Part shown: positions 17,338 through 25,886 of the stretch, piece by piece
How positions within the stretch are numbered: position 1 is the first letter of the stretch
How the letters are laid out: each line of letters starts with the position of its first letter
Assembly: GCA_018241185.1 (NCBI GenBank)
Contig: JAFEEH010000251.1
Location: forward strand, 1 to 46,021
Direction: 5' to 3'
DNA length: 46,021 nt
Origin: Pseudomonadota bacterium
GTDB taxonomy: Bacteria > Pseudomonadota > Gammaproteobacteria > Burkholderiales > Burkholderiaceae_C
Translations under genes and position numbers: made by a program
Notes under the pieces: generated by a model
What the model was told of the DNA's origin: nothing
Database searches by the model: none
The model's input: only the letters and a program-made list of their open reading frames with translations

Positions 17338-17574
17338 CTAGCGCGCTGCCAAAGTGCCGTCCAGGCCCAGGGAGGCCAGCAGCGTTTGAATGCCGGAGCC
17401 GTCCAGCTTGAGGATGCTGTTTTCCGCGAAGGCGCCATAGACATCGCATTGCAGCGCCAGCATTGCTACGACGACCGCGACGACGCCGATCACCCCGGCG
17501 CAGCGGGCCACTGCGTGCCACCGGCGGCGGGGCGTGGTGGCCACGGCGGGCCGGCGGTCTGGGACGGATTCCAT
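17338..17574 (-). CDS. Small single-pass membrane protein, hypothetical
   Basis: A 78-aa protein with an arginine-rich N-terminus (residues 1-25), one hydrophobic segment at about 27-43 (VIGVVAVVVAMLAL) and a C-terminal tail AENSILKLDGSGIQTLLASL. AAAGG stands four bases before the ATG. It lies 107 bases upstream of the response regulator on the same strand and is divergent from the M20 dipeptidase. It is not recognised. The N-in topology and ribosome site support a real gene, and a small accessory protein of the two-component system is possible. Confidence 0.5.
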   Translation of the reverse strand: MESVPDRRPAVATTPRRRWHAVARCAGVIGVVAVVVAMLALQCDVYGAFAENSILKLDGSGIQTLLASLGLDGTLAAR

Positions 17575-17691
17575 GAGGCCTTTCAGAAGATGCGACGCAT
17601 CGGATGATGGGTGACCCGGCTTTGTTTTTCATTAAGCGGGCGGGCCGGCAGCGCCGGGTGCGAGCCAGGGAGCGCAGCGCACAATCCGTCG

Positions 17692-19434
17692 ATGACCTCC
17701 CGATTCCTCGCTCCCACCCTGCTGGCGGTGGCGCTTGCTCTCGCCACCGCCGCCCAGGCCGACACACTCAAGAAGCCGGCGCTCGACCGGCTGGCGGCGC
17801 AGCCTGCATTGCGCGCGCCCGGCCTGGACTTCCGGCGCTTCGCCGCGCTCGCCGCCCAGCAGGAAAACGCCGTGCGGGGCGCCGTCGAGGTCTATGCCTC
17901 GGGTCGCCCGCTGGCCGGCGACGACCTCGTCAACGTCGCGCGCCTGCTCGGGCTGTACAACCGGCTCCAGAACCAGGGCGCGGTGATCGCCAGCATGGAG
18001 AAGATGGTCGCGCTGCCGACGGTGCGCAACCCGCGCGTGCCGCCGCACGAGAGCCCGGCCATCGTCGAGACCGGCACGTTGATCGAATCGATGGCGCGCG
18101 AGTTCGGCCTTGCGTTCCGCAACGTCGACAACCGCATCTTCGAGGTCAAGCTGCCCGGCTCGGGCGGCGAGGAGTTCGGCATCCTCACGCATGCCGACGT
18201 GGTGCCGGCCAACCTCGACGAGTGGGTGCTCGACGACGGCACGCGGCTGGACCCGTTCAAGCTCACGCGCGTCGGCGACCTCATGTACGGCCGCGGCACC
18301 ATCGACGACAAGGGCTCGATCGCTGCCGTGCTCTACGCCATGAAGGCCGTGAAGCAGAGTGGCCTGCCCCTGGCACGCACCATCCGGCTGATGGTCGAGA
18401 CCACCGAAGAGACCGGCGGCGACGCGATGAAGTACTACCGCGAGAAGACGGCGCTGCCGGCCTACAACATCGTGCTGGACAGCAAATACCCGGCGGTGGT
18501 GGCCGAGAAGGGCTCCGGCGCGCTGAAGGTGTCGTTCCCGACGGTCGACACGCCCAATGCGGTCGACCCACGCATCGTCGAGATGAACGGTTCGGCCTCG
18601 GTCAACGCGATCCCCCAGACCGCGACCGCGCGGCTGGTAGCGGGCGACGTGCCGGCGCTGGTGAAGCAGCTCGAGGCCGCGAAGGCCGGCTTCATCCAGC
18701 GTCTGGAGCCGCAGGGCGGCCGATTCACCATCGACATCGTGCGGCGCGAGGCGCAGGGCGTCGATGGCGTGGATGTCCGGGTGACGGGCGTGTCGGCCCA
18801 CGGCTCGCGGCCGGAGGAGGGCGTGAACCCGGTCACGCGCCTGGCGCTGTTCCTCAATGAAGCGCCCAGGCCGCTGGTGCGCAACCACTACGCACTGGCC
18901 GTGAAGTACATCGGCGAGCTGTATGGGACGGACTACCTTGGCCGCACGCTCGGTGTGGCGTATGCCGATGGCTTCATGGGCCCGCTCACGATCTCGCCCA
19001 CCTTCGTGCGCCTCAACGGCAATCAGCTCGACGTGACGGCCAACGTGCGGATGCCGCGGGGACGCTCACCCGACGAGCTGAAGGGCGCAATCGCTTCGCG
19101 GATCGCGGCCTGGGCGGCGGCGAACCAGGTCGAGTACACGCTCGCGCACGAGCAGGGCGACTGGATGGCGCGTGACCCGAGCGGGGCCTGGCTGTCGACG
19201 CTGCTCAACATCTTCGGCGACACCACGGGGCTCGAGGCCAAGCCGGTGCCCACGGCCGGCAGCACCACGGCCAAGCTGATGCCCAACGCGATCAACTTCG
19301 GCCCGGCCATGCCCGGCAAGAAGTACACCGCGCACAACGCCAAGGAATACAAGGAGGTCGCCGATCTTGACGCAGATTTGCAGATGTTCACCGAGATGTT
19401 GGTGCGCATCGGCAACCTGCCTCGGATGCAGTGA
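17692..19434 (+). CDS. Secreted M20 metallopeptidase (dipeptidase)
   Basis: Zinc dipeptidase of family M20, 580 aa. The start at 17692 gives a clean signal peptide (PTLLAVALALATAAQADTL), so the enzyme is periplasmic. Catalytic motifs: FGILTHADVVPA (metal His and Asp), MYGRGTIDDKGS (bridging Asp), VETTEETGGD (catalytic Glu and metal Glu), GVSAHGSRPEEG in the lid domain and a C-terminal YTAHNAKEYKEV with the last metal His. It is longer than the usual 450-500 aa through an N-terminal helical extension (about 25-115). A frame open upstream to 17611 lacks a signal peptide. It appears monocistronic. Substrate preference is unknown. Confidence 0.9.
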   Translation: MTSRFLAPTLLAVALALATAAQADTLKKPALDRLAAQPALRAPGLDFRRFAALAAQQENAVRGAVEVYASGRPLAGDDLVNVARLLGLYNRLQNQGAVIASMEKMVALPTVRNPRVPPHESPAIVETGTLIESMAREFGLAFRNVDNRIFEVKLPGSGGEEFGILTHADVVPANLDEWVLDDGTRLDPFKLTRVGDLMYGRGTIDDKGSIAAVLYAMKAVKQSGLPLARTIRLMVETTEETGGDAMKYYREKTALPAYNIVLDSKYPAVVAEKGSGALKVSFPTVDTPNAVDPRIVEMNGSASVNAIPQTATARLVAGDVPALVKQLEAAKAGFIQRLEPQGGRFTIDIVRREAQGVDGVDVRVTGVSAHGSRPEEGVNPVTRLALFLNEAPRPLVRNHYALAVKYIGELYGTDYLGRTLGVAYADGFMGPLTISPTFVRLNGNQLDVTANVRMPRGRSPDELKGAIASRIAAWAAANQVEYTLAHEQGDWMARDPSGAWLSTLLNIFGDTTGLEAKPVPTAGSTTAKLMPNAINFGPAMPGKKYTAHNAKEYKEVADLDADLQMFTEMLVRIGNLPRMQ

Positions 19435-19546
19435 GGCGCGTTTGGGGCCCCTTGGCGAGCGCTTCTGGTTTCATCGCTGCCGGCGCAGGCGCGGCTCGCG
19501 TGGCGGCACGATCTGGCTTGATGAACGGCGTGGCGTGCCGCGGCGT

Positions 19547-20032
19547 TCAGAGCGTCTCGCCGGCAGAGACGATGAAGTCCGTGCCGCGGATGCCGATGGT
19601 GGCGGTGGGCGTGTCGATGCGGATGGCCTCGGGCGTGGCCTTGCCGATCAGCCCGGTCACCATGCGCAGGGTGCCGCGCGCGAGCCTGCCGACCACGCTG
19701 CCGTCATGCGTGCGCGAGTCGTAGCGGAAAGTCTGCAGGTCGAAACTCGACTGCGGGCCGATCACGAAGGTCGTGCCGTCGCGCAGCACCACGCTGGCGC
19801 CCGATTGCGCTCCGGTCACGATGCGCTGCTGGGCATTGACCGCATCGCCCACCCGTGCAGGCGTGCTGGCACCTTGCGCGTCCTGTAACTGGACCTCGCC
19901 ACGCACCGTCTTGAGAAGGCCGGCGTGGGCGTCGACAGGCAGGTCGGCGGCGAGTGCGGCGCCGTGCAGCGCCCACAGGATGCTGCAGGACGCGATCAGG
20001 GAAGCGAAGGGGCGGCGACGTTGCGTGGGCAT
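19547..20032 (-). CDS. FecR-domain secreted protein
   Basis: A 161-aa protein with signal peptide 1-28 (FASLIASCSILWALHGAALA) followed by a FecR beta-sandwich domain: AGLLKTVRGEVQLQDAQG, GDAVNAQQRIVTGAQSGASV, LRDGTTFVIGPQSSFDLQTF, GTLRMVTGLIGK and ATIGIRGTDFIV. There is no N-terminal anti-sigma domain or TM anchor and no FecI sigma factor nearby, so it is the soluble exported type of unknown function rather than a FecR signal transducer. ATG 20032 is the start just before the leader. It is divergent from the Bug receptor, with 275 bases between them in which I see no clear site. Confidence 0.85.
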   Translation of the reverse strand: MPTQRRRPFASLIASCSILWALHGAALAADLPVDAHAGLLKTVRGEVQLQDAQGASTPARVGDAVNAQQRIVTGAQSGASVVLRDGTTFVIGPQSSFDLQTFRYDSRTHDGSVVGRLARGTLRMVTGLIGKATPEAIRIDTPTATIGIRGTDFIVSAGETL

Positions 20033-20307
20033 GTGAACACTCGTGATGGGCGGTTGGGTCGTGTGGACGGTGGCAGGAGCCGTGGCGAGGTCGTCCGTTC
20101 GGTTGGCGGGGCACTGTAGGGGCCGCAGCGCAGTAGGCACAGGCACAAGTGCGCGCTTCATCGGCTGCAGGTGCGCAAGCGCCGACGCAACCCGCACTTT
20201 TGTGAGGAACTTCGCGGGCTTTCGGCATGGGGCGGGGGTGGTGGCATCATGGGCTCGCCGGTAGCGCCGGTTCCTGAACACCTCATCCAACACACAGGAG
20301 ACCTCCC

Positions 20308-21282
20308 ATGAACTTCGTCCGATTCGCTGCGCCCGCATTGCTGCTGGGGCTGGCTGGAACGCTCGGCACCGTCGGTGCGCAGGCGCAGTCCGCCTGGCCC
20401 ACCAAACCGATCCGCTTCGTCGTGCCATTCTCGGCAGGGGGTGCCAACGACCTCATGGCGCGGGCTGCTGCCGAGGGCGTGGGCAAGGCGCTGGGCCAGC
20501 CGGTGGTGGTCGACAACAAGCCGGGCGCGGGCGCGATGCTCGGCACCGACGTCGTCGCCAAGAGCGCACCCGACGGTTACACCTTCCTGGTCAGCGCCGC
20601 GGGGGTGGTGTCGAACAGCATGATCCGCAAGCACGTGCCTTACAAGGACAGTGATCTCGTGCCCGTGGCCATGATCGGCCTGGCCCCCTCGGTGGTCGTG
20701 GCCCCGGCCAATGCGCCCTACAAGGACCTCAAGGAGTTCGTCGCCGCCTCCAAGCAGGGCAAGGGCCTGCACTTCGCGACGGCCGGCACGGGCAGTACCC
20801 CGCATTTCGTCGAGGGCTTGCTCGAAAAGAATCACGGCGCCCAACTCGATGTGGTGCCTTACAAGAGCGGCTCCGAATCGATCACGGCCGTGCTCGGCAA
20901 CCAGGTCGACGCGACCTCCGAGGCGAGCATCGTGGTGCTTCCGTACATCAAGAGCGGCAAGCTCAAGGCGCTGGCCACGACCTGGACGCAGCGCATTTCG
21001 GCCTACCCGCAGCTGTCGACCGCGGTGGAGCAGGGCTTCGACGACATCCGCATCGCGCACTGGGCGGGCGTGCATGCACCGGCCGGGACGCCGCCGGCCA
21101 TCCTCGACAAGATGGCCGCGGCAGTGGACAAGGCCATGAAAGATCCGGCGACGATCGAGCGTCTCAAGGCCGTGGGCATCGAGCCCGTCGGCGGCACGCG
21201 CGCCTCCTTCTCCAAGTTCGTGGACGAGGAGCGATCGCGCCTGGGCGCCGTGGTGAAGGCGACCGGGATGCGTGAAGACTGA
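20308..21282 (+). CDS. Bug/TctC-type tripartite tricarboxylate transporter receptor
   Basis: Periplasmic solute-binding protein, 324 aa, with a signal peptide (PALLLGLAGTLGTVGAQAQ, cleavage near residue 27) and the Bug family markers WPTKPIRFVVPFSAGGAND, VVDNKPGAGAMLGTD, APDGYTFLV and GLHFATAGTGSTPHFVEGLL. AGGAG precedes the ATG. No TctA or TctB membrane subunits are adjacent, which is usual for the many orphan Bug proteins of Comamonadaceae and Alcaligenaceae. The ligand, probably a carboxylate, cannot be predicted. Confidence 0.93.
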   Translation: MNFVRFAAPALLLGLAGTLGTVGAQAQSAWPTKPIRFVVPFSAGGANDLMARAAAEGVGKALGQPVVVDNKPGAGAMLGTDVVAKSAPDGYTFLVSAAGVVSNSMIRKHVPYKDSDLVPVAMIGLAPSVVVAPANAPYKDLKEFVAASKQGKGLHFATAGTGSTPHFVEGLLEKNHGAQLDVVPYKSGSESITAVLGNQVDATSEASIVVLPYIKSGKLKALATTWTQRISAYPQLSTAVEQGFDDIRIAHWAGVHAPAGTPPAILDKMAAAVDKAMKDPATIERLKAVGIEPVGGTRASFSKFVDEERSRLGAVVKATGMRED

Positions 21283-21362
21283 CGGCGGTCGCATGCCCGG
21301 ACCGGCCCGCGCTTTCTGAAGAAAAGTGCGTCCGCTGCATCGGTGGGTCCACGCTTTCTCGC

Positions 21363-21382
21363 TCCTGACGCAATCGTCAGGA
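21363..21382. promoter_or_regulatory. Perfect 8-bp hairpin TCCTGACG-CAAT-CGTCAGGA
   Basis: An exact inverted repeat with a four-base loop lies 81 bases after the Bug receptor stop, in the 258-base stretch before the small gene at 21541. No T-run follows on either strand, so it is a weak terminator candidate and may instead be a protein-binding dyad. An AT-rich patch (GAAATATTGCAAAAAG) follows. Confidence 0.35.
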
Positions 21383-21540
21383 AATGTGAAATATTGCAAA
21401 AAGCCCGTCCAGGCCTTCGACCCTCACGCTCGCAGGGTGAGCCACCCATGGTGGAGACTTTGGCTCGCAGGGAGCCTGCTGCTCGCCAGGCAGCGGCGGC
21501 GCAACACGCCGGCCGCGAGCGGCCACCGAGGGGACAAGCC

Positions 21541-21762
21541 ATGGAAGAGACAACCGCGCAGGGCATCGGCCCGCAATTCGCGCAGTGGGCCGAACTCACC
21601 GACGCTTACGCCCGAAAACTCACCGCCCTCCAGCAGGGCGAGCCTGGTGCGAGGGCCGATGCGGCCCGGCTGGCGCGGGAGATCCAGGCGCTGATGGCAC
21701 CGCCCGATGCCGTGATGATGGCGCCGCCCCGGCCGGCCGCGATCCAGGCCGCGGCGGGCTGA
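21541..21762 (+). CDS. Small hypothetical protein
   Basis: A 73-aa, alanine-rich, mainly helical protein beginning MEETTAQGIGPQFAQWAELT with a middle RLAREIQALMAPPDAVMM. The start is chosen because GAGGGGA lies eight bases upstream and the sequence becomes regular there; the frame is open from 21343. There is no signal peptide, membrane segment or family that I recognise. It is convergent with cbpM. Confidence 0.5.
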   Translation: MEETTAQGIGPQFAQWAELTDAYARKLTALQQGEPGARADAARLAREIQALMAPPDAVMMAPPRPAAIQAAAG

Positions 21763-21813
21763 CGGCCTTCAGCGTCGAAGCCGGCGGCCCGGCGGCCGGG
21801 CCGCAGCGGTGCG

Positions 21814-22122
21814 TCAGCCCAGCAGCGCCTTGAGCCGGCGCACCTCCTGCTGCAGGTCGAGGATCAGCGCCGCCGCATCCAGCCCGACGTCGAAATCGCG
21901 TTGCAGTCGACGCGTGTCGAGGGCGCGGCGCAGGTCGCTGCCGTCGAAGCGCCAGTCCTCCAGCCGTGCGGTCTGGGGCCGGAGGATGCCAGCCTCGGCC
22001 AGTTCGGCGACCCACTCGATCGTCGCGCCGCAGGCATGCGCGAGTTGCAGGGCGGCCAGCGGATCGGCGGGGCCGACGGTCGTGCAGTGGGTGATGGTGA
22101 CGGTGGTGGTTCGCGTGCTCAT
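21814..22122 (-). CDS. cbpM: Chaperone modulator CbpM
   Basis: A 102-aa partner that binds the J-domain of CbpA and inhibits its co-chaperone and DNA-binding activities. The sequence has the MerR-like helical pattern of the family: LQLAHACGATIEWVAELAEA, then GILRP, a W in LEDWRFDGSDLRRAL, RLQRDFDVGLDAAAL and a terminal coiled coil LILDLQQEVRRLKALLG. Its ATG overlaps the stop of cbpA (ATGA at 22119-22122), the usual cbpA-cbpM coupling. Confidence 0.9.
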   Translation of the reverse strand: MSTRTTTVTITHCTTVGPADPLAALQLAHACGATIEWVAELAEAGILRPQTARLEDWRFDGSDLRRALDTRRLQRDFDVGLDAAALILDLQQEVRRLKALLG

Positions 22123-23114
22123 GCGGAAGCTCCAGCGGCGGCGAGTTGGCGGCGCGGGTCGAAGCCGACCGTGGCCTTGGCCAGTTGTTCATAAGCGGCG
22201 CGTGCAGCGTCGCTGTCGGCGGGCGGCAGGGCGATCGCCAGCACCAGGTACAGGTCGCCGCCGAGGCCGCGGCCCTTGAGGCGCAGTTTGAGGCCGGCGC
22301 GCGCGCTGGGCGGCACGCGCACGGCGCCGGTGCCGCCGCCCGGCAAAGGCACTTCGACCTCGGCGCCCAAGGCGGCTTCCGAGGGCGTGACCGGCAGGTC
22401 CATCGACAGGTCGTGGCCGTCCACGCGATAGAGCGGATGCGGCGCGATGCGTACCTCCAGGTACAGGTCGCCGGCCGGCTCGCCGCCGTGGCCCGGCAGG
22501 CCCTGGCCGGCGATGCGGATGTACTGGCCCGGCCGCACGGCGCGCGGGATGTTCACGCGCAGGGTGCGGGTGACGAACTCGGGCTCGCCCTGGTCGTTCA
22601 TCTCCATCGCGCGCAGCGTGATCTCGCGCTCGCCGCCTTGGAGGGCGAACTCCAGCGGCACCTCGATGGCGGCATGGTGGTCGTCGCCCTTGGCGCGGTA
22701 TTTCCGGCGCGCCGCGTTGCGCCGCTCGGCCGCGCCGAACAGCGAGGAGAAGAACTCGCTGTAGTCCGCGTGGTCGGCCGGGCCGGCGTGGCCCGCGCCG
22801 CGATGGAACTCGAAGCCCTCGTCCCAGCCCGGCGGCGGCTGGAAGCCCGCACCGCCCCCACCGGCGCCGAAATCGGGTCCTGCGCCGCGGCCGCTGCGCA
22901 CCCGCTCGGCCAGCGCGTCGTACGCGCCGCGCTTTTCCTTGTTGCCCAGCACGTCCCAGGCCTCGTTGACGTCGCGCATGCGCGTCTCGGCGTCGGGCTC
23001 CTTGCTGACGTCGGGGTGGTATTTGCGGGCGAGCTTGCGGTAGGCCTTGCGGATCTCGTCCTCGGAGGCCGTGCGCTCCACGCCCAGGGCGTTGTAGTAG
23101 TCCTTGAAGTCCAT
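22119..23114 (-). CDS. cbpA: Curved-DNA-binding DnaJ-type co-chaperone
   Basis: Class II J-protein, 331 aa, a DnaK co-chaperone and nucleoid-associated protein. The J-domain is at 5-70 with HPD at 33-35 (LARKYHPDVSKEP); a Gly/Phe-rich stretch (about 75-115, GAGGGGAGFQPPPGW) leads to two C-terminal beta-sandwich peptide-binding domains (VPLEFALQGGEREITLR and LPVTPSEAALGAEVEVPLPG). There is no zinc-finger, which separates it from DnaJ. The start at 23114 (MDFKDYYNALGVER) is the conserved one; the longer frame is not. It is co-transcribed with cbpM. Confidence 0.95.
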   Translation of the reverse strand: MDFKDYYNALGVERTASEDEIRKAYRKLARKYHPDVSKEPDAETRMRDVNEAWDVLGNKEKRGAYDALAERVRSGRGAGPDFGAGGGGAGFQPPPGWDEGFEFHRGAGHAGPADHADYSEFFSSLFGAAERRNAARRKYRAKGDDHHAAIEVPLEFALQGGEREITLRAMEMNDQGEPEFVTRTLRVNIPRAVRPGQYIRIAGQGLPGHGGEPAGDLYLEVRIAPHPLYRVDGHDLSMDLPVTPSEAALGAEVEVPLPGGGTGAVRVPPSARAGLKLRLKGRGLGGDLYLVLAIALPPADSDAARAAYEQLAKATVGFDPRRQLAAAGASA

Positions 23115-23142
23115 GGTGCTGGAGAAAAGGGGAAGGAAGGGG

Positions 23143-23796
23143 TCAGGCGATCGCAGCTTGCGCCGGATCGCCCGCGGCCTGCAAGGCCTCCACCCGCCAG
23201 ATGGGGGCCTGACGCCAGAAACGAAGGGGCTGGGCATTGCCGAGCACGCCGATGTCGATGGGCACGCCCAGCAGGGCCGCCAGCACGTAGAGCGTGCCGC
23301 CGTGGGCCACCACCAGCACGGGGGCCGGCTCGGCCAGCGCGTCGGCCAGCGCCGAGCGGGTGCGCATGACGAAGGTTTCCAGCGTTTCGCCGCCCTCGGG
23401 CGTGCAGGTCCAGTCCAGGTCGGCCGAGGAGGTGCCCACCAGCCCGCCGAAGTTGCGCTCGCGCAGCACTTCGCGCGCGATCGGGGACAGCCGGTGCGGC
23501 GCCGCGACCGCGTGGGCGGTGTCGAAGGCCCGCCGCGCGTCGCTGGTGACGATGGTGCGGATCGCCTCGCCGGCCAGCACCGTGGCGGCCAATGCGGCCT
23601 GTTCCAGCCCGAGCTCGGACAGCGGCTCGTCGTAGCCCTGGAAGATGCGCAGCGCGTTGCGCGGGGTCTGGCCGTGGCGCAGGAAATAGAAGTGGTCGCA
23701 CTCGGGCGAGAGGGGGTGCGCGCCCGCCAGGGCCACCAATTCCTTCACGCCGCGCGTCTGGCTGGCCATGTTGTTGACGTAGGGGGTGTGCGACAT
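23143..23796 (-). CDS. Histidine phosphatase family protein (phosphoglycerate-mutase-like)
   Basis: A 217-aa branch 1 histidine phosphatase with the catalytic motif FYFLRHGQTPRN (Arg40, His41), the second-half arginine in VTSDARRAFDTA, the acid region EVLRERNFGGLVG and the second catalytic histidine in VVAHGGTLYVL. The N-terminal 35 residues precede the usual start of the fold. It lies 28 bases upstream of cbpA on the same strand. Members include GpmB-like, cofactor and sugar phosphatases; the substrate cannot be assigned. Confidence 0.88.
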   Translation of the reverse strand: MSHTPYVNNMASQTRGVKELVALAGAHPLSPECDHFYFLRHGQTPRNALRIFQGYDEPLSELGLEQAALAATVLAGEAIRTIVTSDARRAFDTAHAVAAPHRLSPIAREVLRERNFGGLVGTSSADLDWTCTPEGGETLETFVMRTRSALADALAEPAPVLVVAHGGTLYVLAALLGVPIDIGVLGNAQPLRFWRQAPIWRVEALQAAGDPAQAAIA

Positions 23797-23914
23797 TCAG
23801 GTGGGCTCCTGGGTGTTCAGGCCGGGCGTGCCGCGCGTGGGACACGCAGCAAGGCCGACCGGGTGACGATGCCGGCGAGCGCCTGCTCGCCGGCAGCAAT
23901 GCGGTGTTGCCAAA

Positions 23915-23980
23915 TTGCTATCGAAAAGATAGCTGGTAGCGCCCGGCTGGCGGGCGCTGCGGGCCATTTTGGCTCGAAAT
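23915..23980 (+). repeat. 65-bp dispersed palindromic repeat, copy 3
   Basis: Well-preserved copy in the 207-base gap between pssA and the histidine phosphatase, both of which are on the minus strand. It has stem 1 GCTATCGAAAAGATAGC, stem 2 GCGCCCG/CGGGCGC and the tail CATTTTGGCTCGAAA. Its plus orientation opposes local transcription. Confidence 0.85.
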
Positions 23981-24003
23981 TCTCCGGCGCGGTTGCACGA
24001 GGC

Positions 24004-24660
24004 TCAGAGCTTCGGAATGCGCAGCGTCTTGCTGATCATCAGCGTGCCCGAGAGCGCGAACAGCAGCGTCAGCCCGTGCAGCGTCCAGGGGCCGAGCTGC
24101 CAGGCGCCGCCCCACAGTGCGTCGCCGATGCGGCCTTGCGACGCCGCCCAGGCCAGCACGCCGACCAGCACCACGCTCGTCGGGATCGGCGTGCCTTCGA
24201 AGTACTTGACCTTGGCGCCGCCGTCGGAAAGCTGCTCGGCCGTCACGTTGTAGCGCGCGAGCCGGCTCACGCCGCAGCAGACGAAATAGGCCAGCACCAG
24301 GCAATCCCAGCCGCCGCGCAGCCCGGCCGCGAACCCCAGCGCCGCGGGCGCGACGCCGAAAGAGATCACGTCGGCCAGCGAGTCGAGTTCTCGCCCCAGG
24401 GCCGATTGCGTCTGGCGCCAACGCGCGATGCGGCCGTCGAACACATCGAACACGAAGGCCGCAGGTGCCAGTGCGGCGGCCCAGTAGAACTGCGCCAGCG
24501 AGCCGCTGGCGATGAACGCCATCGCAAGGAAGACCACGCCGACACCGCAGGCCGCGTTGCCGAGCGTGAAGACGTCGGCGAGATGGAACTCCCGGATCAT
24601 CGAGAAGTGCCGGCGCGGCGTCTTGTCGGTGGCGGCCTGGGGCGGGTGGGGCAGGGGCAT
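24004..24660 (-). CDS. pssA: CDP-diacylglycerol-serine O-phosphatidyltransferase
   Basis: Integral membrane enzyme making phosphatidylserine, the precursor of phosphatidylethanolamine. It has 218 aa, with the CDP-alcohol phosphatidyltransferase signature D-x2-DG-x2-AR-x8-G-x3-D-x3-D visible as DVFDGRIARW followed by ALGRELDSLAD. About six hydrophobic segments follow, ending in ALSGTLMISKTLRIPKL. The PssA-type start HFSMIREFHLADVFTLGNAA supports serine as acceptor. The ATG at 24660 is chosen; a longer open frame upstream is not conserved. No psd gene is adjacent. Confidence 0.9.
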   Translation of the reverse strand: MPLPHPPQAATDKTPRRHFSMIREFHLADVFTLGNAACGVGVVFLAMAFIASGSLAQFYWAAALAPAAFVFDVFDGRIARWRQTQSALGRELDSLADVISFGVAPAALGFAAGLRGGWDCLVLAYFVCCGVSRLARYNVTAEQLSDGGAKVKYFEGTPIPTSVVLVGVLAWAASQGRIGDALWGGAWQLGPWTLHGLTLLFALSGTLMISKTLRIPKL

Positions 24661-24787
24661 GGGCGTCTCCGCAGAGGAATTGGGGGGTGTGGCGCTGCGC
24701 GCTGCTCGTGGCGCAGACACTAGCGCGCCGGCATGGCGGCAGATGTAGTCGCAGGCCGCCCCTGGGCGAACGGCGCGCGAGCGAACG

Positions 24788-25546
24788 TCACGCAGCAGTG
24801 GCCTCGGCCGCCGAGCGGGTGGCCTCGCGCCGCTCGACCAACTCGGCAAAGCGCCGCAGCAGGCTGGCGGCCTCCGGCGTCGGCCGCACCTGCGCGCGCA
24901 GCGCCTGCGCATCGGGCCGTCCGGCGGCCAGCGTGTCGACGTAGCCGCGCATCGCGTCGTCGTCGAACTCGGGATGGAACTGCACGCCCCACGCGCGGTC
25001 ACCGATGCGGAAGGCCTGGTTCGGCTCCCACGCGTTGGAGGCCAGGCGCACGGCACCCGCGGGCAACTGCAATGCGCTCTGGCGATGCACCACGTGGGCC
25101 GGGAACCGCGCCGGTAGCCCGCCGAACAGCGGATCGTCGGCGGCCTCGGGCAACAGGTCGATCGTGACCGTACCCAGCTCCAGGCCCTGCGGGTGGTCGT
25201 CGGCACGGCCGCCGAGCGCATCGGCCAGCAACTGGTGGCCATAGCAGATGCCCATCAGCGGCGTGCCGGCACGTGCGGCCAGCGCCAGCCATCGGCCGGT
25301 GGCTTCGCTCCACGCCTCGCGGTGCGACACCATCGCGTGCGAGCCGGTCACTACTGCACCAGCAACGGCTTGGGGATCGGGCAGCGTGTCGCCGCGCCGG
25401 GGATCCAGCACCACCAGGGGCAAGGTGGTGTCGCCCAGCCCACGTGCAATCCAATGTTCGAAATCGCCCTGTGTCGCGGCAAGGTCGGGGCGCGTATCGC
25501 CCGCCTTGACGATCACGAGCGGGCGGGAGAGAGGGCTCGTGTCCAT
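24788..25546 (-). CDS. Class I glutamine amidotransferase
   Basis: A 252-aa stand-alone class I glutamine amidotransferase of the GMP-synthase-like type. The nucleophile is Cys101 in MGICYGHQLLADALGG and the His191/Glu193 pair lies in WGVQFHPEFDDD, completing the triad. The N-terminal MDTSPLSRPLVIVKAGDT is preferred over an ATG six codons earlier. Relatives act as glutaminase subunits or gamma-glutamyl hydrolases; the partner or substrate is unknown. No synthetase domain is nearby. It lies downstream of a long hairpin. Confidence 0.9.
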   Translation of the reverse strand: MDTSPLSRPLVIVKAGDTRPDLAATQGDFEHWIARGLGDTTLPLVVLDPRRGDTLPDPQAVAGAVVTGSHAMVSHREAWSEATGRWLALAARAGTPLMGICYGHQLLADALGGRADDHPQGLELGTVTIDLLPEAADDPLFGGLPARFPAHVVHRQSALQLPAGAVRLASNAWEPNQAFRIGDRAWGVQFHPEFDDDAMRGYVDTLAAGRPDAQALRAQVRPTPEAASLLRRFAELVERREATRSAAEATAA

Positions 25547-25593
25547 GCCCCGATCATGCCGCACGCGCCGCCGGGCCGGCGACCAAGCGATAC

Positions 25594-25644
25594 GGGCCGA
25601 TCAAGCAATTCGCCTCGGTTGGAGGCGCCTTGCTTGATCGGCCC
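25594..25644. terminator. Long hairpin between the 24-aa peptide gene and the amidotransferase
   Basis: A 14-base perfect outer stem (GGGCCGATCAAGCA paired with TGCTTGATCGGCCC) encloses an inner stem CGCCT/AGGCG. It lies 47 bases after the minus-strand peptide gene stop and 47 bases before the amidotransferase start. No T-run follows on either strand, so it is not a standard intrinsic terminator; it could be a Rho-dependent or RNA-stability hairpin. Confidence 0.6.
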
Positions 25645-25691
25645 GGAATGAAAGGAGTTCAGGAAGGCCCCGCGCAATGCGCGCGCCGGGT

Positions 25692-25766
25692 TCAGCGAAG
25701 GCCGAAGAAGGACAGCACGGCAGCAATGACAACGATCAGGCCGACGACGTAGATGATGGTGTTCAC
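25692..25766 (-). CDS. 24-residue membrane peptide
   Basis: A minus-strand frame begins with GTG at 25766, ten bases after GGAGA, and encodes 24 residues: MNTIIYVVGLIVVIAAVLSF then FGLR. It is almost wholly one transmembrane helix (residues 3-20) with a terminal arginine. Codon use is regular, and short one-helix proteins starting NTIIY and ending SFxGLR are, as I recall, common in Burkholderiales. It has its own ribosome site and a strong hairpin downstream. Function unknown; it may associate with a membrane complex. Its length puts it below most gene-calling limits. Confidence 0.75.
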   Translation of the reverse strand: MNTIIYVVGLIVVIAAVLSFFGLR

Positions 25767-25886
25767 GGTGAGGTTCTCCGGATAAGACGTGCATGCAGTG
25801 TCGGCCGCGCGCCGGTGCACGCTCCGTCGGAGATCACTGGCGCCGCATGTAGGACGCACCGGGAGCTCTTTCGCAGGCGCGGTCGG

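Noticed and set aside
19547-20032. FecR protein as part of a FecI/FecR iron-signalling system
   Set aside because: There is no sigma factor or TonB receptor nearby and the protein lacks the N-terminal anti-sigma segment; it is a soluble exported FecR-domain protein.
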